The position numbers were made by a program, and so were the translations under genes. Shown here one piece after another: positions 56,860 through 64,000 of a stretch of DNA of 64,000 nt; positions within the stretch are counted from its first letter, which is position 1; the number at the start of each line of letters is the position of its first letter. The stretch spans positions 44,154,638-44,218,637 of the forward strand of contig OY997589.1 of the NCBI GenBank assembly GCA_963921825.1, read 5' to 3'. The DNA is from Erodium maritimum (Eukaryota > Streptophyta > Magnoliopsida > Geraniales > Geraniaceae). The notes under the pieces were generated by a model. That model was not told the origin of the DNA and made no database searches. It saw only the letters and a list, made by a program, of their open reading frames with translations.

Positions 56860-57500
56860 CAAATCATTATATATTATATAGTAAACAAAATTTGAACAAT
56901 TAAATCCTCAAACCAAACAACTCTATCCTCAAACCGTATATATTTATCGCAAAACTCATTGACTATATTCGCAAACAGAAACAACTAAATCCGCTGTTAA
57001 AATCTAAATCAGTCTACTTCTTCTTCTTCTTCTTCCTATTCTTATTCATGAGGCAGGTGCTGCTGTCATGAGTTTTCATTGTGTTGAACAATTTATTATA
57101 TTAAATTCGTATAAATGAAAACATATGCAGAAATGAAATTTATAAATTCAGAAAACCCAAACAACTGTATCCTCAAACAGTCTATATTTATTCGCAAAAC
57201 CAATTGTCTATATCCGCAAACAGAAAAAACTAAATCCGCAATCGATAATCTTCATCATTCTACTTCTTCTTCTTCCTATTCTTACTCAAGGGGCAGGTCC
57301 TTGTGTCATAGTCTTGCATTGTGTTGAACAATATATTATATTAAATTCATATAAATAAAAACATATGCAGAAATGAAATTTATTAATTCAGAAAACGCAA
57401 AAAACTGTATCCTCAAACAGTCTGTATTTATTCGCAAATCTTATTGTCTATATTCGCAAACGGAAACAACTAAATCCGCAATTGAAAATATTTATGACTC

Positions 57501-57530
<30 letters not shown>
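56860..57530. repeat. 240-246-bp tandem repeats at the transposase 3' end
   Basis: The phrase acatatgcagaaatgaaatt starts at 57121 and 57361 (240 bp apart). The (ttc)n block recurs near 57013, 57259 and 57499. About two and a half units duplicate the Lys-rich C-terminal codons and the 3' flank. Each unit carries minus-oriented motif copies (attcgcaaac, atccgcaaac, cctcaaac). Confidence 0.88.
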
Positions 57531-57532
<2 letters not shown>

Positions 57533-58976
57533 CCTATTCATATTCAGAGTGCAGGTCCTTGTGTCATGGTCTTGCATTGTGTTGCATGTCCTGCATAGCC
57601 GTTTTCGCTTGTTACTAGCATTGATTGCCTTTTCTTTATTACTGATCATTCTACTCCCAGATCGCAAGCGAGAGCCCTTGGTGTTTGTGATATTTGGTGG
57701 CTGGACAGTGACTATTTCTGGCAATTTGATCACTTTCACCGATGCTATGAAACTTGTTCTATTGAGTCTATTCTCATTCACTATGTCATCCACCGTCTTC
57801 ACTCTATATCGGTTTAGAGTGTCCAAAAATCCTCGAATGCTTGAAATTGCTGCATCTTCTGTCCCAATCATTTCAGTAAACCTGGCTCTCACTGCATCCA
57901 TAACTTCATCATCCTTAAGACTAGGACCTTCAGGTGGAACACTATTAGAAGACAATGTAGCTGTCAAGTTTGTGTCTTTACACCATCTCTGGTTTACCAG
58001 TATCCTAGGAATCTTCCACAACGTTGTGTTTTGCAGCGCAAAGAATATGTGAGAATATATATAGCCCGTTGTTAGAAGCTTGTTGCAATTGCACTCAAAG
58101 TTGTTTGTACTCATCGTCCAAGTCACCCTGAATTCCCTACCATCTTTAATAATCGACGAATCCCTGACTTTATAGAAAATGGTGTCATCTACGGTGTCAT
58201 CCATGCCTGGCAAGCTGCAGCGGTTGAGAGCGTAAACTATATGCTTTTGTATGTCAGCAAACACAGTATGTGTGTACACAGTCCAAGCATCTGCTTCAAA
58301 ACACGTGTTTGTCTTCAACACCGGATATGAGTTGTAGATGTGCATCATCAGACTGAAATGCTCATTCCTTTGGTTCTCTATCACCACGCCACACCGCCAG
58401 ATCAAGTGAACAAGGTTTAGGTACTGATCTGTGAGTTGTTGATAGGCCCGGTTGGCTGATTCAGACCTTGATGTTGTCCTCATAAACAACCCCATCGGGA
58501 AATCCCTATGGTATGCTGGGATCCAACTGTGACACAGATCGAATAAGCCATTGAGCCAAGTGTTGTCCTGCAAATTGAAGTCTTCAATGATGCTAGCCCA
58601 CTCTTCATCAAACTCATCAGGGCCTATAAGGTTGTTGTATACTATGGAATCCAACCTTTTCTCAAAGTCTGTATCATTTGTTATACTTCCAGGCACCTGT
58701 AACATTTTTTGTAAGATTTGTAAACTCGAACAAATAAATAATACTAATCGACAATACTATGGCATATGGATATTTTATGTTCATAGATAGAGAAAACAGA
58801 CATAATAGTTTGAGAATAACTATAAACCCATCGCATAGTAGTTAACTATGCGAACCATATTAAGAATAAAATGTTTTGAGTAAACAAGCATTATAAGATG
58901 AGAATACAGAGTATATAATTTTCTTCTAGAGACTAACCTTAAGACGAATTTTATTCATAATGTGCCTGTACGAACC
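57500..58976 (-). pseudogene. FAR1-like MULE transposase of MULE-2, 5' truncated
   Basis: Exon 58976-58938 encodes HIMNKIRLK, the segment just after the MULE C-x-WH motif; element C cuts it at 58977. An intron (58937-58697, GT/AG) leads to a long exon ending at TAG 57500-57502. It reads PDEFDEEWASIIEDFNLQD, WIPAYHRDFPMGLFMRTTSR, SESANRAYQQLTDQYLNLVH, then a degenerate SWIM region (FECNCNKLLTTGYIYSHI, with Tyr in place of the third zinc ligand), RWCKDTNL, RLNRTSFIASVKVIKLPEIV, CRTCNTMQDHDTRTC and a poly-Lys end. It is the same family as the MULE-1 transposase but keeps the ~130 residues MULE-1 lost. The DNA-binding domain and the first catalytic Asp residues are missing here. Confidence 0.85.
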
Positions 58977-60665
58977 GCTCCCGGTCAACGCCAGTCAAAT
59001 CGGCGAAAAACAGGAAAATTTAAATTTTTTGGACATACACTTAAATGAACATAAATTTGACCCCGAGGGTCATACCGGACTTAAGTTGACCCCGATATCG
59101 ACCAAAGTGAGTTCCGGGGGACTCAGGGCAACTTTCTGACCAATTTGGGAAAGGTTGACTTTTTGTTGGAAAAGTCAACCGAGCGACGTTTTGGTCCGTT
59201 CGAGGTCCTTTTTGGATCCAAAAAGCTTAGCCGTCGTCACAGCGGTCATAGTTGAGCTGTTTCCTTGTAGCCCGTGAATTTTCGTAATTTCTTGGAAAAA
59301 GTGCCCGTCCGGGGCCCGAGACGTCCGAATTTCGCGAATCTGACTGAAAAATATCTAGAAGATATTTTCCAAAAGGGGTGGGGCCCACTTGACACATGTC
59401 AAATATGTGGTGGTGTTAGGCTTTGAGGGAAAAACAAGAGAAGACTACAAGGGAGGGGGTTCGGCCATGCTTGGGAAAAAGAGAAAAAATAGAAAAAGAA
59501 GAGAGTTTTAGAGAGAGGAGAAGGAGAAAAGGAGAGAAAAAGAGAAGGGGTGCTAGGGTTTTGCTACTTTTCCCGACGATCAAACTGGTGGATCGTCTCA
59601 ATGATCAAGGAATCGAGTTCACACCGTCATTCCCTACGGTGAGCAACTATCCGATTTTCGTTTTGTTAAGTTTAAAGTTTAGCGTTTGGGTTAAAACTAG
59701 TAGTTTATGGATGAGTTGAGGTGTGGGGTTCGTTGGAGACGTTTTGGAGCGAAGATTGAACGTTTTCCGGTGACCGGAGGCTCGGGGGAGCTCCGGCCAC
59801 CGTGTATGGTGGCTGGCCGGAGCTAGGACCGGCCACCACCATGGTGAACCGGCCCAAAACAGGCCCTAGCCACCCACGGCCAAGGATGGCCGGGTGGGGC
59901 CCACATGCTCGGGTATCGGGTTTTCGTGTTCGGGTGGTTTAGGACGATCCCCAAGTCGTTAATCCACACCCGGAACGAATTTTGGAATTAAATTGTAAAA
60001 GTTGTAAATGACGGCTTTAGAAACTTTAAACGCGAATTAAATTACTCGGAAGTCGGAAAGTGATTCCGTCGAGTGCTTAGGAACCCTTGAATTATTCTAA
60101 GATCGTGGAAACGAAAACGGGAATTTTCGGAGCCCCGGAAGGACGTTTTCCAATCCCGGGCAGATTCGCCGGGTCGGGCGAAACGGGCCTTTCCGGGTCC
60201 ATTATCGACAATGTCGAGTAATTGGGAAGTTTGGGAGTGATCGACATTTTCGGGGTTACATTTGGGCGTCAAGTATATTAAAATTCAGTTTATGCCTGCG
60301 AACTTAAAAGTGTTTTAAATTGTGATCACCGACAGAGGAAAGGGAAAGCTAGGCGAGTGATCGTGATCACGCCGGAGCTTGGTTGTGAGCTTTTGGAAAG
60401 CGTACGAGGTAGGGAAAAGTAGCCGGATCTCGAGCCTGAATAGGGAAAATTAACAGTAGAAATGCATGTGACAGTTGGATGTCGTGGCTTAAGTAAGTTT
60501 ATCGAACAATAGAAAGGAAGGCGACACCGGATGGTGTCGTATGATACGGGAACGTATCGAACAATAGAAATGCATGTGACACTTAGTAGTGTCGTAGGAG
60601 CAATGAACTTATCGATATTAGAATTACTGGAGGCATTTGATTATGCCCGGAGGTTGATTGTTTAG

Positions 60666-61165
60666 TTTGTGTCTTGGGTGGCCATGAGTGCCCGTGGGGT
60701 TGTTAAACCCGTATTTTACTGTTGGTGTGTCTTGGGTGGCCATGAGTGCCCGTGGGGTTGTTAAACCCGTATTTTTACTGTTGGTGTGTCTTGGGTGGCC
60801 ATGAGTGCCCGCGTGGTTGTTAAACCCGTATTTTTACTGTTGGTGTGCCTTGGGTGGCCATGAGTGCCCGTGGGGTTGTTGAACCCGTATTTTACTGTTG
60901 GTGTGTCTTGGGTGGCCATGAGTGCCCGTGGGGTTGTTAAACCCGTATTTTACTATTGGTGTGTCTTGGGTGGCCATGAGTGCCCGTGGGGTTGTTGAGC
61001 CCGTATTTTACTGTTGGTGTGTCTTGGGTGGCCATGAGTGCCCGTGGGGTTGTTGAGCCCGTGTCTTTACTGTTGGTGTGTCTTGGGTGGCCATGAGGGC
61101 CCGTGGGGTTGTTGAGCCCGTGTTTTACTGTTGGTATCTTGGGTGGCCATGAGTGCCTGTGGAGT
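60666..61165. repeat. 58-bp minisatellite in the element C LTR
   Basis: About nine units of a gggtggccatgagtgcccgt-type repeat, starting at 60676 and 60734, each with gttgttaaacccgta or gttgttgagcccgt. Confidence 0.93.
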
Positions 61166-61227
61166 GTTAAACCGGTGTTGTTGCTCTTTGTTCAACTTTG
61201 CTTGTGATTGTGATTGTGGTTGCCAGA

Positions 61228-61405
61228 GGATGTGGTGTGACAGGTCGACCGCCTGATCCGATTGCGTGTAGGGAAAAGTGCGACAGGTCGACCGCCTGAT
61301 CCGATTGCCTGTCGGGAAAAGTGCGACAGGTCGACCGCCTGATCCGATTGAGTGTCGGGAAAAGTGCGACAGGTCGACCGCCTGATCCGACTGCGTGTCG
61401 GGAAA
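61228..61405. repeat. 43-bp minisatellite in the element C LTR
   Basis: Four copies of gcgacaggtcgaccgcctga followed by tccgattgcgtgtcgggaaaa variants. Confidence 0.92.
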
Positions 61406-61990
61406 AGTTGCGTGGGCACTGAGCAGCTGGAGTGCGATCCTTTGCGATCTTGTTTGGTGTGCGATCCTTTGTGATCTTGGGTGTTGCGTGGTTATCTTTC
61501 GAGTCTTTGGAGGAAGTCTTAATCGTTGTGTCGGGTCTACATTATGTGTCCGAGTGTTGAGTTGGTTGGGGAAAGTAACAGGTTGTGTGTCAGTCGGGTT
61601 ACTTGAGTCGGGGATAATAGTCCCCGGTGTTCGGTTGTTTTTGGCGTTTCCGGCATTGTCTGCTAGTATGCCGTAGTCAGTCTGGTATCCGTGGTGGTGA
61701 GCGAACGCTCACCCCTAGCTGCTTTTCCTATAGGTACTGGTCGCGAGACGGACTAGGGGAGCTCTCGAAGCTTGAAGAGCTGGGAGCGGGTGTCCGGGTT
61801 TCCTTTGAGTTTAGCGACATACTCCTTGTCTTTTGTCCGCTTGTTTGGACGTACGTTTGAGTTGTAAATTATTATTTTGATTAACTAAATGGTTATTTTA
61901 AGCGGTTTATTTAAAAGTTTTGAAAATCATTTTATTGTTTCAGCGTTCGCATTCGGGGTTCGGTTTTACTGAATTCGGGGCGTGACAGCT

Positions 61991-62008
61991 TGGTAACAGA
62001 GCTCGAGG
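61991..62008 (+). other. Element C primer-binding site
   Basis: TGGTAACAGAGCTCGAGG; one change (T to A) from the element A site. The hairpin-forming cgaggtttcacacctcg follows. Confidence 0.82.
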
Positions 62009-62738
62009 TTTCACACCTCGGTCTGTACGTCAATTGGGTGGGAGAGTCGAGTCAGTAAAAGTCCCACCGTGCGTTGGGTATGCAAGTCGGAAACCGTGTG
62101 TAGACCCGTACGGACTTGAGTCCTGTTTGTGATTGTGTGTTTGTGCAGTATTATTATTACTACTGACATGCTGATTGTGTGTTGCTGCCTGAAATGTTTT
62201 TAAGCTGTCGCGAATCGACTCAGGAGCGCTCCTGTAGTCGAACGTGACAGTGTTGACATCAAGTGGGTACAATGTAGTTCGGGGACGCCTGGACCGGGTT
62301 GTAACTATGTGATGTCGAGAAATGAGGTTTTATAATGAAAAGGAGAAAGTTTTAAATTTGTTGGCCCTGTGGGCGTGGTTTGATTTTGGTTGGCCCTATG
62401 GGCGTGTTTTTAAATTTGTTGGCCCTGTGGGTGTGATTTGATTTTGGGTGGCCTTGTTGGCTTGTGATTGAGGTTGGGTGACTTGGATCCGTTTGTGAGT
62501 CGTGTGCAGTTGTGTGTTGTTTTTGAGTGACCTTCACGATTGCGTCGGGTCGTTTTGAGTTTTCCTTTATGTATTATGATAATTGAAGTATTTATAGCGT
62601 GAGCGGTGTGACGTTTTAGTAACAAGTACGCTAGAGATAGACGTAGACCGTGTGAACGCTAGTATATTGAGCACGTCGTCGTTGTTTAAGTTCGCAAACT
62701 AAACGTTTGCGTGTATCCATGCAGTGGATACCGACCAC
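62009..62738 (+). other. Element C leader
   Basis: 730 bp, colinear with the element A leader, including the ttggccctgtgggcgtg repeats (62360-62460). No gene. Confidence 0.7.
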
Positions 62739-64000
62739 ATGGCTCGGGGCAGGAGAGGGCAATCAACCATGACGCGGGGACGGGCACCTACTCGTGGCAG
62801 GAGGGGACGGTCAGCCGGGGCACCAGGACGGATGCCCACCGTCGAACCTGCTGAGTCCGCGGAAGCCCAGGGTACTCCTGTCGGAGAGGATAGGAGGAGC
62901 GACGCGGGACCATCTGCGGGCACACCCAGCGTCCCGCCGGTCGCAGACCCTCCCACTACGACTGCCCTGGACGAGCTGACCAGGACGGTGCAGAGTTTGG
63001 TGGCGATCATCGCCAGTAGATAGTCTGCATCGCCAGCTCCGGAGACAGCAGCCGTTCCAGCGAGGCCCGTTGAGGCCGAAGGCCATACGACCCGGACACT
63101 GCTGGACTTCCTGAAGCTTGGCATACCCACATTTGTCGGGGAGTCGAACCCCGACCTAGCCGAGAGATGGCTGGAGTAGGTCACTCGGGACCTAGACACT
63201 TCAGGCATCGAGGATGGTCGCAACAGAGTGTCCTTTGCAGCTCATCAGCTGAGGGACAACGCCTACCACTGGTTGGGGCGTGTGCAGGAAAGAGTCGGGC
63301 ACGACTACGGTATCTTCTAGACGGTCTTTTTGGCGCAGTACTTCCCTGAGTCGGCCAGGATGGACCGACATCAGCAGTTCCTGAAACTACAGCAGGATGG
63401 GGCGTCAGTGGCAGAATATGAGGCCAGATTTACGGCCCTGACCCGTTTTGCACCAGAAATGGTGGCGACAGAGCCGAACCGTTGCCGGCGGTTCGAGGGG
63501 GGGCTGAGGCCGGTGATTCGGGATCGATTTCTCACCCTGAGGTTGCGGGAGTATTCAGAGCTCGTAGACACTGCAGCGACAGTTGAGCAGGGTCTCCGAG
63601 AGGCAGTGAGGACCCGTGAGGTTCGACAGCGGCCGACCAGTGTTGCGGGGACGTCCGAGTCCCGAGATCCGAGGAGACAGAGGACCACGGGGTTCTTTCG
63701 GCCACATGCTCAGCAGGGCGGAGCGAGAAAGATGGGGTCGGTGGCGTCAGTGGGGCTAGTCGCTTCAGAGAGGGGGCCGACATGCTTTACCTGCGGGCAT
63801 CCAGGCCATATGCATCGAGAGTGTCCGATGGGAGGAGGACCTGAGGTGCTGCCAGTGATCAGCCGGACAGGCCAGGGCACGAGGCCGAGGGCCGACGAGT
63901 TCAGATGTTTCCGATGCGGCCGGTTTGGGCACACTAGTACAAGGTGCCGTGAGCCGATTGGGGCAACGTCAGTGCAACGACTACAGCAGTCGCATACCGT
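62739..64000 (+). pseudogene. Element C gag, broken by stops, runs to the window end
   Basis: The ATG at 62739 gives MARGRRGQSTMTRGR and a second GRRGRSAGAPGR block. Three in-frame TAG codons (near 63020, 63176 and 63317) replace codons that are GAG, CAG and CAG in elements A or B. The capsid core stays in one frame: LDFLKLGIPTFVGESNPDLA, NAYHWLGRVQERVG, QYFPESARMDRHQQF, YEARFTALTRFAPE. The two knuckles CFTCGHPGHMHREC and CFRCGRFGHTSTRC follow in the same frame, which makes this copy the guide for the frameshift in element A. The 3' end lies outside the window. Confidence 0.85.

Larger units (their letters stand above)
40404..58976 (-). mobile_element. MULE-2: Mutator-like element with transposase, PMD/Ulp1 gene and accessory small genes
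   Basis: It is oriented opposite to MULE-1: the Ulp1-type gene (+) is at the left and the FAR1-like transposase (-) at the right, converging. Between them are two small minus-strand genes and an acidic plus-strand frame. The left end probably begins at gagagcaatcaggtgcgaac after a TA run, with a leader of the agaacc/ggccgtccgatct type seen at plant MULE ends. The right end is lost behind gypsy element C. Gypsy element B (46974-54942) lies inside it; without B the visible part is about 10.6 kb. A short motif, TTTGCGGATA or TTTGCGAATA, fills its non-coding parts, plus-oriented on the left and minus-oriented on the right. Confidence 0.65.
58977..61987 (+). repeat. Element C 5' LTR
   Basis: 3011 bp from TGTACGAACC to GGGGCGTGACA. 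It is the most complete uninterrupted LTR of the family and serves as the reference for the broken copies. Confidence 0.94.
58977..64000 (+). mobile_element. Gypsy element C (gag present), runs off the window
   Basis: The 5' LTR at 58977-61987 is followed by a primer site and gag. The left flank is GTGCC (58972-58976). The insertion cuts the MULE-2 transposase exon. Whether pol is present cannot be seen. Confidence 0.9.

Noticed and set aside
60666-61405. Regularly spaced repeats resembling a CRISPR array
   Set aside because: Units are directly abutting with no unique spacers, lie inside LTRs and recur in every LTR copy of a plant element.
1-64000. tRNA or rRNA genes
   Set aside because: None seen by eye. 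The tatcagagc phrases are primer-binding sites after LTRs, not tRNA genes.

Overview
The window is plant nuclear DNA, most likely from a eudicot with a large, transposon-rich genome. The evidence is Ty1/copia and Ty3/gypsy LTR elements primed by initiator tRNA-Met, FAR1-type MULE transposases with U2-type introns, Ulp1-like peptidase genes carried by MULEs, and a plant mobile domain (PMD) protein. The species cannot be named from this sequence. I see no intact host gene; almost everything is mobile DNA, nested several layers deep, and nearly every coding region is broken.

Layout. (1) 1-2.6 kb, minus strand: a putative LTR and primer site followed by one long frame with a coiled-coil start and a PMD, broken by two stops. 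It abuts a possible truncated first exon with a (GA)18 tract. (2) 3.3-4.05 kb: an antisense copia reverse-transcriptase relic. (3) ~4.1-12.06 kb: MULE-1, with a FAR1-like transposase (+) converging on a Ulp1 peptidase gene (-). The transposase exon is split by a minus-strand gypsy solo LTR (5448-8238, target duplication AAATC). (4) 12.06-38.18 kb: gypsy element A, gag only, whose 5' LTR is split twice: by a copia nest (12967-29868, duplication CAGCC) and by a reverse solo LTR (31142-34084). The nest is copia X carrying a second member of its own family, copia Y (17772-26208, duplication GAATG). (5) 38.2-40.4 kb: non-coding sequence, a 74-bp duplication and a foldback repeat. (6) 40.4-58.98 kb: MULE-2, in the opposite orientation to MULE-1: a PMD/Ulp1 gene (+), two small basic helical proteins (-), a very acidic protein (+) and a truncated transposase (-). 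Gypsy element B (46974-54942, duplication TCTTG) sits inside one small gene. (7) 58.98 kb to the end: gypsy element C, which cuts the MULE-2 transposase and runs off the window.

How it works together. Both MULEs have the same plan: transposase and Ulp1 gene at opposite ends, transcribed towards each other. Each is seeded with its own short motif (TTTGCGGATA-like in MULE-2, ATTTTACAT-like in MULE-1). The gypsy family carries gag but no pol in the two copies whose 3' end is visible, so it was probably moved in trans. The copia family shares the same active-site losses in two independent insertions, so it too seems to have spread as a defective parasite. The best candidates for something new are the MULE-2 accessory genes, above all a 107-codon frame that becomes exactly continuous once element B and one target duplication are removed, and the motif arrays. 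All coordinates and comparisons were made by eye; no database search or alignment was run.
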